This document shows positions 5,313 to 11,743 of a stretch of 11,743 bases of DNA, in pieces. The notes beneath the pieces are model-generated. The model was not told the DNA's origin, ran no database searches, and was given only the letters and a program-made list of their open reading frames with translations. This stretch comes from SSEF01 sp964604195 (GTDB lineage: Bacteria; Patescibacteriota; Minisyncoccia; Moranbacterales; UBA1568). The stretch is taken from contig CAZRXW010000030.1 in the NCBI GenBank assembly GCA_964604195.1, positions 1 to 11,743 on the forward strand, written 5' to 3'. Numbering within the stretch: the first letter of the stretch is position 1; every line of letters begins with the position of its first letter. The translations under genes were made by a program, and so were the position numbers.

Positions 5313-6254
5313 ATGGATACACCGAATGATCAGGTTCATATTCCTGTGCTGCTCACGTCAGTTTTGGGGCTTGCTGCTATCCGTCCGGGTATGAGTGTGG
5401 TAGATGCTACCCTTGGTGGCGGCGGCTACACATTGGCTCTTCTTGAGGCCGTAGGACCACAGGGACGAGTAATGGCTTTTGATTGGGATAAGCAAGCGAT
5501 AGAAGGTTTTCTCCAGAACATGCCGTCTGTAGCCAAGCAGGCTTTCGAAGAGAAGAGGCTTGTTTTGGTTCCTGAGTCTTATTCCACACTGAGGGAAGCT
5601 ATGGCTCGGAGCAATTGGCAGGGAGCTCATGTGATCGTAGCTGATTTGGGACTCTCATCGATCCAACTCGATGACCCAATGCGCGGTCTGAGTTTTCAGA
5701 AAGATGGCCCGCTTGATATGAGGCTGAGTTCTCACGAGACGGTGACGGCTGCTGATATCGTCAATACCTGGTCAGAAGAATCTCTCGGTGAACTGTTCCG
5801 AGTGTACGCTGATGAAGGCGAATCAGAGCGTATCGCTCATGCCATTGTTTTGACCCGAAAGAAGGAGCCTATTTTCCGGACAGGGGAGCTTGCTGAACTC
5901 GTTCGGTCCAATGTTGTCGTAGCGCGTCGAAGAGCAAAGATTCATCCTGCGACAAAGGTTTTCCAGGCACTCAGGATGGCAGTCAATAGTGAGAGAGAGC
6001 ATCTCCAGTCATTTCTCAGGCAGGGTTTGGAACAACTCTTTCCAGCTGGGAAATTTCTGGTAGTAACCTTTCACTCTGGTGAAGACGTCTTGGTGAAACA
6101 GATTTTTCGAGAGTTATCACAGGATGGGCAAGCAGTGCTGCTCACGAAAAAACCTCTTCAGCCTAATCAGGAAGAGATTATTGCCAATCCACGTTCGAGA
6201 AGTGCCAAACTTCGCGGTATCCAAAAGCTGGTTTCAAACGAGGAGTCTCGGTAG
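5313..6254 (+). CDS. rsmH: 16S rRNA (cytosine-1402-N4) methyltransferase RsmH
   Basis: RsmH uses S-adenosylmethionine to methylate N4 of C1402 in 16S rRNA, tuning decoding in the ribosomal P site. The 313-residue length is typical. The SAM-binding loop is DATLGGGGYTLALLE (31-45), followed by the acidic strand end at FDWDK (56-60). The core carries VIVADLGLSSIQLD (107-120), GPLDMRLS (132-139), the inserted helical domain with HPATKVFQALRMAVNSE (211-227), and the C-terminal NPRSRSAKLR (292-301). One deviation is in the usual FHSLEDR motif, which reads FHSGEDV (253-259) here, losing the Leu and the Arg. It lies 27 bases after mraZ and 33 before the ftsL-like gene, in the expected dcw order. Formerly called mraW. 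Confidence 0.94.
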   Translation: MDTPNDQVHIPVLLTSVLGLAAIRPGMSVVDATLGGGGYTLALLEAVGPQGRVMAFDWDKQAIEGFLQNMPSVAKQAFEEKRLVLVPESYSTLREAMARSNWQGAHVIVADLGLSSIQLDDPMRGLSFQKDGPLDMRLSSHETVTAADIVNTWSEESLGELFRVYADEGESERIAHAIVLTRKKEPIFRTGELAELVRSNVVVARRRAKIHPATKVFQALRMAVNSEREHLQSFLRQGLEQLFPAGKFLVVTFHSGEDVLVKQIFRELSQDGQAVLLTKKPLQPNQEEIIANPRSRSAKLRGIQKLVSNEESR

Positions 6255-6287
6255 GGGAACAAAAATCAATATCAAAACAATTCTTAT

Positions 6288-6644
6288 ATGCGTGCGCGAG
6301 TAATCCCAACAAGGGGGGTGTGTCGAAAGCCACAGTCAATTGGTAGTTGGCTGGTTTCCGGGACATCCCATATGTTTCTTGTGTTGACGGTTGCTTTTTT
6401 CTTTGGCGTTGGAGGAATGTATGTATTTGCTGTCAACGAGCGGGCTGTCTATGGATATGATATTCGTACGCTTGAGAAAGAACTGACCGTTCTCAAGAAA
6501 GAAAATGCTCAATTGAGATTACGTGAGGCAGAAGGTCGTTCGCTTTTGAAAGTTGAAGCAGGAAGTGCTACTCTCCGCATGGAGAGGGCGGATCCGATTG
6601 ATCAGGTTACGGTTGAGAAAAGTGGTCCGGTCGCCTATCGCTAA
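6288..6644 (+). CDS. FtsL/DivIC-like bitopic division protein
   Basis: The 118-residue protein has the shape of FtsL: a basic cytoplasmic N-terminus (1-28), one transmembrane segment (about 29-49, MFLVLTVAFFFGVGGMYVFAV), then an extracytoplasmic coiled coil (about 58-90) with leucines in heptad-like spacing (IRTLEKELTVLKKENAQLRL), and a short tail. FtsL proteins are too divergent to name by sequence alone, so the call rests on topology and on position between rsmH and ftsI, the canonical slot. In well-studied bacteria FtsL forms a complex with FtsB/DivIC and FtsQ/DivIB that activates FtsWI. The ATG at 6288 is used; a strong ribosome site is lacking. The distance to ftsI is 19 bases. Confidence 0.8.
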   Translation: MRARVIPTRGVCRKPQSIGSWLVSGTSHMFLVLTVAFFFGVGGMYVFAVNERAVYGYDIRTLEKELTVLKKENAQLRLREAEGRSLLKVEAGSATLRMERADPIDQVTVEKSGPVAYR

Positions 6645-6663
6645 ATTCTGAAGTCTTTCTGCA

Positions 6664-8439
6664 ATGCGCTCCCGTCATCGCTCAACATTATTAAAAGGTA
6701 CTGAGCAGGCGGGTTCAGTTTTTTTATGGCGGTCGAGACTTCTTTTTGGGGTTTTGACTCTTGCTGCGGGGATTATCTTTAGTCGTTTTATTTTTTTACA
6801 GATTGTCGATCGGGATCGATTTGTTGCTTTAGCTGAAGAGCAGCATGTTATGTCGCAAGCACTGATTGCTACCCGAGGTGAGATTTTCCTTCGTGATGGC
6901 GATAGCCTGTATCCTGCAGCGGTCAATCGAGAATACAAAATGGTTTATGCTGTGCCAAAACTTATTGAGGATCAAAATGGGACTGCTCTAGCTGTAGCAA
7001 CCGTACTTGGGCTTGATGAAGCCAAGGTGCGTGAACGTATCGCTGATCGCCATGATCCTTTCGAAATTTTGAAGAAGAGAATAAGTCCCGAGGAAGAAGC
7101 TCGGATCAAAGAGCTTCATCTTAAGGGAATAAATTTTTTGCCAGAAACCTATCGTTTTTATCCAGCAGAGTCTCTCGCTTCCAAGGTGGTAGGTTTTGTT
7201 GGTCCGGGTGATGCTGGAGAAATAGGTATTTATGGGGTCGAGGCGAGTTGGAATGGTGAACTCTCTGGGAAAAATGGTTATGTTTCTCAGGAGCGTGATG
7301 CGGCTGGTCGGTGGATTAGTCTTTCCGAGCGTGATCATACAGAAGCTCAAGATGGCCAGGGGATTGTGCTTACTCTTGATCGAGTAGTGCAGCACGAAGT
7401 CGAAAAGATTCTTCGGGAGGGTTTGGAACAATACCGGGCAGACAGTGCGAGCGCTGTAGTGGTAGAGCCAAAAACGGGTAAGATTTTGGCCTTGGCAGTG
7501 GTCCCGGACTTCAACCCAAATGAATACGGTAAGGTTGAAGATCTTAGTCTTTTTATGAACCAAAATGTGAGCATACCCTATGAGCCTGGTTCGATCATGA
7601 AACCGATTACTATGGCCATTGGACTTGATGCTGGTAAAGTGAGTCCTCATACCGAGTATGTCGATACGGGATCGGTGGCAGAGGCTGGATACACTATCAA
7701 CAATGCAGAAAATAAAGTCTATGGTCGGAGTAGCATGATGAAAGTTCTCGAAGAATCGATTAATACCGGAATGATATTTGTAGAACGGCTGGTGGGTAAT
7801 GGTGATTTTCGCGAGGCTCTGAAGCGGTTTGGTTTTGGAATGAAGACGGGCGTGAAGCTTCCTGCCGAGCACGCTGGCAATTTGAAGAATTTGGATAATC
7901 TCAAGGCTAACTTGCAGTTTTATACAGCTTCGTTTGGCCAGGGTATTACCGCTACTCCGATCCAACTCGTGATGGCGTATGCTGCTATGGCTAATGATGG
8001 GGTTCTTATGCAGCCGCAGATAGTTGATAGGTTTGTGCGGTCTGATGGAAGTATTGTTTCGGTGGAACCTCAGGAAGTCCGTCGAGTGATAAGTCAGGAG
8101 GCAAGTCACCAGATTGGAGAAATGCTACGGGGTGTCGTGGTACGTGGTCATGGAAAGCGAGCTGATGTCCCAGGCTATTTGGTAGGGGGAAAAACTGGCA
8201 CTGCTCAGGTGGCCAAGCAAAATGAAAAAGGCTATGAGGAGGGCCAAACGATAGGCTCCTTTGCTGGTTATGCGCCTATCAATGACCCGAAGTTTGCTAT
8301 ACTCGTAAAGTTTGATAATCCAAAAGATGTCATCTGGGCCGAATCGAGTGCAGCTCCAACCTTTGGGAAGATTATGCAGTTTCTTTTGAATTACGCCCGG
8401 GTTCAGCCAACAGAGCCAATCTCATCTCCCAAACCATAA
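6664..8439 (+). CDS. ftsI: Septal peptidoglycan transpeptidase, class B penicillin-binding protein
   Basis: FtsI (PBP3, PBP2B) crosslinks septal peptidoglycan outside the membrane. At 591 residues it is of normal length. A basic N-terminus leads into one membrane anchor (about 24-46). The PBP dimerisation domain follows (about 60-220, with RGEIFLRDG at 71-79). The transpeptidase domain has all three active-site motifs: S310-I-M-K313 in EPGSIMKP, S365-I-N367 in LEESINTGM, and K510-T-G-T513 in VGGKTGTAQ. No PASTA repeats are present after the catalytic domain. Gene order (rsmH, ftsL-like, ftsI) favours the division role over an elongation PBP2. The usual next gene, murE, is absent; murF begins eight bases after the stop. 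Confidence 0.94.
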   Translation: MRSRHRSTLLKGTEQAGSVFLWRSRLLFGVLTLAAGIIFSRFIFLQIVDRDRFVALAEEQHVMSQALIATRGEIFLRDGDSLYPAAVNREYKMVYAVPKLIEDQNGTALAVATVLGLDEAKVRERIADRHDPFEILKKRISPEEEARIKELHLKGINFLPETYRFYPAESLASKVVGFVGPGDAGEIGIYGVEASWNGELSGKNGYVSQERDAAGRWISLSERDHTEAQDGQGIVLTLDRVVQHEVEKILREGLEQYRADSASAVVVEPKTGKILALAVVPDFNPNEYGKVEDLSLFMNQNVSIPYEPGSIMKPITMAIGLDAGKVSPHTEYVDTGSVAEAGYTINNAENKVYGRSSMMKVLEESINTGMIFVERLVGNGDFREALKRFGFGMKTGVKLPAEHAGNLKNLDNLKANLQFYTASFGQGITATPIQLVMAYAAMANDGVLMQPQIVDRFVRSDGSIVSVEPQEVRRVISQEASHQIGEMLRGVVVRGHGKRADVPGYLVGGKTGTAQVAKQNEKGYEEGQTIGSFAGYAPINDPKFAILVKFDNPKDVIWAESSAAPTFGKIMQFLLNYARVQPTEPISSPKP

Positions 8440-8447
8440 CTCTTTTT

Positions 8448-9752
8448 ATGCAGAAATTTATTCAGTCTATTATCACTATCCTGGCGAAAGTTATCCTTCG
8501 TCGGCATCAGCCGATTGTTGTTGGGATAACTGGATCTGTAGGAAAGAGTAGTAGTAAGGAAGCGGTTGCTTTGGTTCTTTCCAAAAATTTTGTAGTACGA
8601 TCCTCTGTCGGTAATCTGAACAATGAATGGGGTGTTCCACTCACTGTTATTGGAGTAGCGAGTCCTGGCCGCTCACTGACTGGCTGGATAAAGGTATTGG
8701 GTCAAGGACTCACTCAGGCTTTGTTCCCAGTGAAGTATCCAGAAGTGTTAGTTCTGGAGATGGGAGTAGATCATCCTGGCGATATGGACCATCTTCTTTC
8801 GATGACGGGTGCACCTCATATCGGTGTCCTCACTCACGTTTCGGGTAGTCATTTGGAATTTTTTGGCAGCGTTACAGCTATTGGCAAAGAAAAAGGAAAA
8901 TTATTGGCAGCGATTGAGGAGACTGGCACGGCCATCGTTAACGCTGACAATGAGGCAGCTCTCAAAGAATCTGGTCGAACAAAGGCCAAAGTGTTGACAT
9001 ATGGTTTTGCTAAGGAGGCTCTCGTGCGAGCCGAACATCTCAGAGTTATCCAGGAGAATGGACAGGTAGAGGGGGTGAGTTTCAAGCTTAATTATAATGG
9101 CAAAAGTATCCCGGTTCGTCTCCCGGGTATTCTCGGTAATCATCAGGTAAATAGCATTCTTTCGGCAGTAGCGGTAGGTATTGCCATGAAGATGAATCTG
9201 GTTGATATTGGGAGCGCACTTCTTAATTTTCGCCCACTTCCCGGACGCCTCCAGGTGCTTCCTGGGAAGAGTGATTTGGTTCTCTTAGAAGATAGTTACA
9301 ATGCTTCGCCTGCATCTATCCGCGCAGCCCTCTCAACTTTGCGAGAAATTATTGCTCCACGTAAAGTAGTCATTTTGGGTGATGTATTGGAAATTGGACC
9401 CAGCAAACTTGATGAGCACCGTAAGTTGGCTCCTGATATTATTGGTTCAGGCGCGACGGTTTTTGTAGGGGTAGGGCAGTATATGGATCACTTGGCAGCT
9501 GCTCTTCACGGCACCACTTTTCCAGAAAAATCAATCTATCATTTCGATAATTGCGAAATTGCTCTAAGGTCGCTTCCTTCCATTTTGCGGAGTGGTGATT
9601 TGGTCTTGATCAAGGGTTCACAGGGAATCCGAATGGAAAAAATATCAGAAGCGCTGCTTGATGAGTCGATTGATGCACAGACAGTCTTGCCTCGTCAGAG
9701 TGCAGCCTGGCGAGCCAAACCTTTTGTCCCACCTACCGAGTGGGAAGTGTAG
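8448..9752 (+). CDS. murF: MurF-type Mur ligase lacking the N-terminal domain
   Basis: MurF adds D-Ala-D-Ala to UDP-MurNAc-tripeptide in the cytoplasm, using ATP. The ATP loop GITGSVGKSSSKE (26-38) comes near the very start, whereas in E. coli MurF it lies near residue 107, so the UMAG-binding N-terminal domain is missing and replaced by a short hydrophobic helix (4-18). The rest is standard: LEMGVDHPGDM (103-113), THVSGSHLEFFG (129-140), NADNE (165-169), NHQVNSILSA (231-240), RPLPGRLQV (262-270), LEDSYNASPASI (280-291) and GDVLEIGP (311-318). The ATP loop reads GKSSSK rather than the usual GKTTTK. A C-terminal tail with RQSAAW (416-421) lengthens the protein to 434 residues. It lies eight bases after ftsI. 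MurF-like proteins with this early ATP loop are, from memory, common in CPR genomes. Another amino-acid-adding Mur ligase is less likely. Confidence 0.85.
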   Translation: MQKFIQSIITILAKVILRRHQPIVVGITGSVGKSSSKEAVALVLSKNFVVRSSVGNLNNEWGVPLTVIGVASPGRSLTGWIKVLGQGLTQALFPVKYPEVLVLEMGVDHPGDMDHLLSMTGAPHIGVLTHVSGSHLEFFGSVTAIGKEKGKLLAAIEETGTAIVNADNEAALKESGRTKAKVLTYGFAKEALVRAEHLRVIQENGQVEGVSFKLNYNGKSIPVRLPGILGNHQVNSILSAVAVGIAMKMNLVDIGSALLNFRPLPGRLQVLPGKSDLVLLEDSYNASPASIRAALSTLREIIAPRKVVILGDVLEIGPSKLDEHRKLAPDIIGSGATVFVGVGQYMDHLAAALHGTTFPEKSIYHFDNCEIALRSLPSILRSGDLVLIKGSQGIRMEKISEALLDESIDAQTVLPRQSAAWRAKPFVPPTEWEV

Positions 9753-9821
9753 CTGTTGATTTTTGGTTCTAATAAGTATAGATAGATTACATTTCAATAT
9801 ATTTTTCTTGTGTCGTCAATA

Positions 9822-9849
9822 TTTACATTTTTACCCCACTTGCTACAGT
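9822..9849 (+). promoter_or_regulatory. Promoter of the membrane-anchored protein gene
   Basis: TTTACA (9822-9827) and TACAGT (9844-9849) are 16 bases apart, with TGC just before the -10, making an extended -10 TGCTACAGT. Initiation near 9856 gives a leader of about 13 bases. The 70 bases between the murF stop and this promoter are AT-rich with no clear terminator. Confidence 0.6.
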
Positions 9850-9868
9850 AGGGTGTCACACAATCCTT

Positions 9869-10531
9869 ATGGAAAAAAAATATCTCCGAAATTTAGTTTT
9901 AGTAACCGTTGCTCTCGCGGTACTGGTGGTTTTTTTTGTGGTGAGGAAAAATCAGAATAGCTCTCAGCTAACAGTTGAGAATGTCTTTCCTCAGATTCCT
10001 TATATTAATCAGGGTGATTCGCTCCCTTCTGACTGGAAAACGTATAACAACAAAGACTATGGTTTTGAAGTAAAGTATCCAGAAAATTGGACTGCAGAAG
10101 AGTTTAACTCGGCTGGCGTTGGACTACCTGTTGATTGCAAAGTAACTCCAGAAAAATGTACAAACTTTTCAGTTAAGTTTTTTTCTTCCGATCCGAAGCA
10201 ACGTATTGTAGTTTTTGAAACTTCAAAGAAAGATCCTAATTCACAATCAAAAGATGATTCCAAGCCAGAAGGGTGGTCATCTTGGGATAAGAGTATTGCT
10301 GGACACAACTTTGTAAAAAATAGTTCATACTTTCCAATTTATGAGTCATGCTGGGTGACGGCTAATCGTCCGGATACAGCTAGTCTACGAAATGACGTAA
10401 ATGGATATTTTTTCACTTTTTATGAAGTCCCAGAATTTATGTCTGGAGATGATGTTGAAAAATATTGTTTGCAGGAAATTCCTGACGAAACCTTCGACAA
10501 AATAGTAGGGAGTTTTATTGTAACACCTTAG
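9869..10531 (+). CDS. Membrane-anchored extracytoplasmic protein, PsbP-like
   Basis: The 220-residue protein has a short basic start, one N-terminal membrane segment (about 8-25, no lipobox or clear cleavage site) and an extracytoplasmic domain. The motif DWKTYNNKDYGFEVKYPENW (55-74) is typical of PsbP-like or related beta-rich domains common among small anchored proteins of Patescibacteria; this placement is from memory. The end DETFDKIVGSFIV (206-218) also fits that group. Four Cys (90, 97, 161, 200) could form two disulfides outside the cell. Function is unknown. It has its own extended -10 promoter and its own terminator, so it is a monocistronic unit. A run of eight A after the ATGG start lies within the Lys codons. 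Confidence 0.75.
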   Translation: MEKKYLRNLVLVTVALAVLVVFFVVRKNQNSSQLTVENVFPQIPYINQGDSLPSDWKTYNNKDYGFEVKYPENWTAEEFNSAGVGLPVDCKVTPEKCTNFSVKFFSSDPKQRIVVFETSKKDPNSQSKDDSKPEGWSSWDKSIAGHNFVKNSSYFPIYESCWVTANRPDTASLRNDVNGYFFTFYEVPEFMSGDDVEKYCLQEIPDETFDKIVGSFIVTP

Positions 10532-10553
10532 GTTTCCCTAAATACAAAGAAGA

Positions 10554-10604
10554 TACGTATTATGAAGTGCATTCGTAATGTGCACTTCTTGTGCGTACCT
10601 TTTT
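10554..10604 (+). terminator. Intrinsic terminator after the membrane-anchored protein gene
   Basis: GAAGTGCA (10564-10571) pairs perfectly with TGCACTTC (10581-10588) around a nine-base loop. An outer stem TACG (10554-10557) with CGTA (10594-10597) extends it with some wobbles. TTTTT (10600-10604) follows after CC. It closes the core region just before the GC-richer unit. Confidence 0.75.
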
Positions 10605-10626
10605 GTTAGCTCATTGAAAATTTGTG

Positions 10627-10632
10627 AAGGAG
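10627..10632 (+). promoter_or_regulatory. Strong ribosome-binding site of the M23 gene
   Basis: AAGGAG lies seven bases before the ATG at 10640. The same hexamer at the same distance precedes the next gene, while the core operon genes have no such sites. No clear promoter was recognised between the terminator and this site. Confidence 0.8.
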
Positions 10633-10639
10633 TGTTACC

Positions 10640-11461
10640 ATGATTGACCGTCTCATCAAGACGATCTGGTTTGTCGCCTTGCTTTGGGGCGGCCTGATCA
10701 GCAGTGTGTTTGCTTGCCCAGGTGGCACCATGAGTACTGGCTGGTGCTGGCCGACAGGCGCCGGAAAATGGACCAATGATTTGGCCTGGAATGGCAGCAA
10801 CTCCGGATTTCCAGGTACTCGTCATTTGGCGAAGGATGTGGATGCTGATGAGAACGATCCGGTCTATGCCATGGACTATGGTGTGGTATTGATCGTTCGC
10901 GAAGATGTGAACTTCTATGGTGGTGCATCCGGATGCAATCCAACGCCTCAGAGCATCAAAGGTGGTGGAGCGGTTGTGAGGTACTATAACTCGACTGGAA
11001 AGGCTATAGATGTGCTGTACGCTCATATCAAGGAACTTCAAGTACAACGCGGGAACCTTGTGGTTCCGGGCCAGGTGATCGCAAAGGTCCGCAATTACAC
11101 CTGGTGTGGAAATCGGATGGATCATCTTCACCTCGGGGTAGCTTTCCCAGCGAGGACGATGTCTTACTACGATGGCTCTGGTTCAGGTGATGTTTGGGCT
11201 GGTTACGGAACTTCAGATCGTGGGTTTGTTAATCCAGAGACTTTCTTTGCTAGCAACACTGCTGGTAAAAAGATCTACGGCTGTAACCCGTCCCAAGAGC
11301 GCTGCCTGCTCAAGATTAACGGTCCCATCGGCTGGTTTCCGCCAGTGAGTGACTGTACCCGAGCCTCCCAGTGGTTCAATATGGCGACAGTGAACGGCGA
11401 GAAGGTGACAGTCGGTTCCACGACCAAGTCCGCCTGTCCACTCGTCTGCTACGCCAACTGA
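10640..11461 (+). CDS. Exported Cys-rich M23 (LytM-type) metallopeptidase
   Basis: M23 peptidases cleave peptide bridges of peptidoglycan with one zinc ion. An N-terminal signal peptide (about 1-25, IWFVALLWGGLISSVFA) ends at C26. VFAC is an imperfect lipobox, so cleavage may be by signal peptidase I or II. The catalytic set is present: H62 and D66 (HLAKD, usually H-x-G-x-D), Y127-A-H129, and H162-L-H164 (DHLHLGV). PVYAMDYGVVL (74-84) is the typical M23 strand. There are nine Cys (26, 36, 99, 156, 215, 222, 239, 266, 270), eight if C26 is lipidated, suggesting disulfides. A C-terminal extension (about 200-273) with six of them is not a family I recognise. Base composition and the strong ribosome site differ from the core genes. 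Roles could be wall remodelling or attack on other cells. Confidence 0.85.
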   Translation: MIDRLIKTIWFVALLWGGLISSVFACPGGTMSTGWCWPTGAGKWTNDLAWNGSNSGFPGTRHLAKDVDADENDPVYAMDYGVVLIVREDVNFYGGASGCNPTPQSIKGGGAVVRYYNSTGKAIDVLYAHIKELQVQRGNLVVPGQVIAKVRNYTWCGNRMDHLHLGVAFPARTMSYYDGSGSGDVWAGYGTSDRGFVNPETFFASNTAGKKIYGCNPSQERCLLKINGPIGWFPPVSDCTRASQWFNMATVNGEKVTVGSTTKSACPLVCYAN

Positions 11462-11465
11462 TATG

Positions 11466-11471
11466 AAGGAG
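11466..11471 (+). promoter_or_regulatory. Strong ribosome-binding site of the lipoprotein gene
   Basis: AAGGAG with a seven-base spacer before GTG at 11479. It is the reason this GTG is taken as the start. Confidence 0.75.
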
Positions 11472-11478
11472 ATCTATC

Positions 11479-11743
11479 GTGAGATCACTATTGCGAGTAG
11501 CAGGGATTTTCCTCTGCTTAGTACTCCTCAGTTGTGGTGGAGAGAACGATGGGGATGATGTCGTCGGAAAGCAGACCACAACTACCGATTCCCGCATGCA
11601 GGTCCAGTCATCTGGCGACTGTGGCGAAGTGGCAATTGTAGGTGTTGGCCCTGGTCTCGAGATTGAATCCACTGACTCTCCCACTCCCGATCCCCCCGAC
11701 TTCGTCACCAAGCGTAGCTGGCTCGAAACTCCCTGGGGGTACG
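11479..11743 (+). CDS. Lipoprotein, N-terminal part (cut by window end)
   Basis: Only the first 88 codons are present. The GTG start follows AAGGAG by seven bases and lies 17 bases after the M23 stop, so the two form one unit. A basic and hydrophobic signal (RSLLRVAGIFLCLVLLS) ends in a clear lipobox, L16-L17-S18-C19, followed by Gly-Gly and an acidic linker. A Pro-rich acidic segment (ESTDSPTPDPPDF, about 63-75) comes before the window edge. No domain is recognisable yet. A lipoprotein beside an exported peptidoglycan hydrolase could be its partner, regulator or immunity protein, which is inference. Confidence 0.7.
   Translation, partial: MRSLLRVAGIFLCLVLLSCGGENDGDDVVGKQTTTTDSRMQVQSSGDCGEVAIVGVGPGLEIESTDSPTPDPPDFVTKRSWLETPWGY

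Noticed and set aside
4797..5339. Antisense frame of 180 codons opposite mraZ
   Set aside because: It covers the mraZ operator and gene; the sense product has both MraZ domains.
6988..8109. Long antisense frame (373 codons) opposite ftsI
   Set aside because: It is a shadow of the strongly supported ftsI gene; it has no motifs and no promoter or ribosome site.
9872..9879. Run of eight A at the start of the 220-aa gene as a slippage site
   Set aside because: It only encodes Glu-Lys-Lys at the start of a normal signal/anchor; the frame is intact and no alternative product is evident.

Overview
The window looks like a piece of a small-genome bacterium, most likely a Candidate Phyla Radiation (Patescibacteria) lineage. 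This is inferred from gene content and sequence style, not from a marker gene. The hints are a reduced division/cell-wall cluster, a MurF-type ligase without the usual N-terminal domain, a membrane-anchored protein with a PsbP-like W-x-x-Y...YGF...YP motif, and core genes that mostly lack Shine-Dalgarno sequences. The standard genetic code fits: all core genes read through at family length without in-frame TGA.

Layout. (1) 1-715: a GC-richer accessory unit with two tandem sigma70-type promoters, a strong 5'-UTR hairpin, two small unrecognised genes (87 and 61 aa, ATGA overlap) and an intrinsic terminator. (2) 717-4114: a tightly packed operon with a PrxQ/Bcp peroxiredoxin, an M17 leucyl aminopeptidase with all metal ligands, a 59-aa helical protein, and a 442-aa protein with coiled coil, hydrophobic segment and a degenerate but recognisable JAMM/MPN metalloprotease motif. 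(3) 4115-4850: about 735 bases without a convincing gene but rich in RNA-like structure. It holds a candidate ~118-nt ncRNA with its own promoter and terminator, a second terminator, a run of at least six hairpins with a 9-mer repeated exactly 120 bases apart, and the mraZ promoter with helically phased MraZ boxes. (4) 4851-9752: a compact division/wall operon mraZ-rsmH-ftsL-like-ftsI-murF (murE, mraY and later dcw genes are not next to it). (5) 9822-10604: a single gene with its own promoter and terminator, encoding a membrane-anchored extracytoplasmic protein. (6) 10627-11743: a GC-richer unit with strong AAGGAG ribosome sites, encoding an exported Cys-rich M23 (LytM-type) peptidase and a lipoprotein cut by the window end.

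How the genes work together. MraZ probably represses its own operon through the boxes at 4742-4792. RsmH modifies 16S rRNA, the FtsL-like protein and FtsI act in septal peptidoglycan synthesis, and the MurF-type ligase supplies precursor. The M23 enzyme and the lipoprotein act outside the membrane and may remodel the wall of self or of other cells. The least explained parts are the structured RNA region before mraZ, the JAMM-like protein with its coupled small partner, and the two small genes at the left edge.
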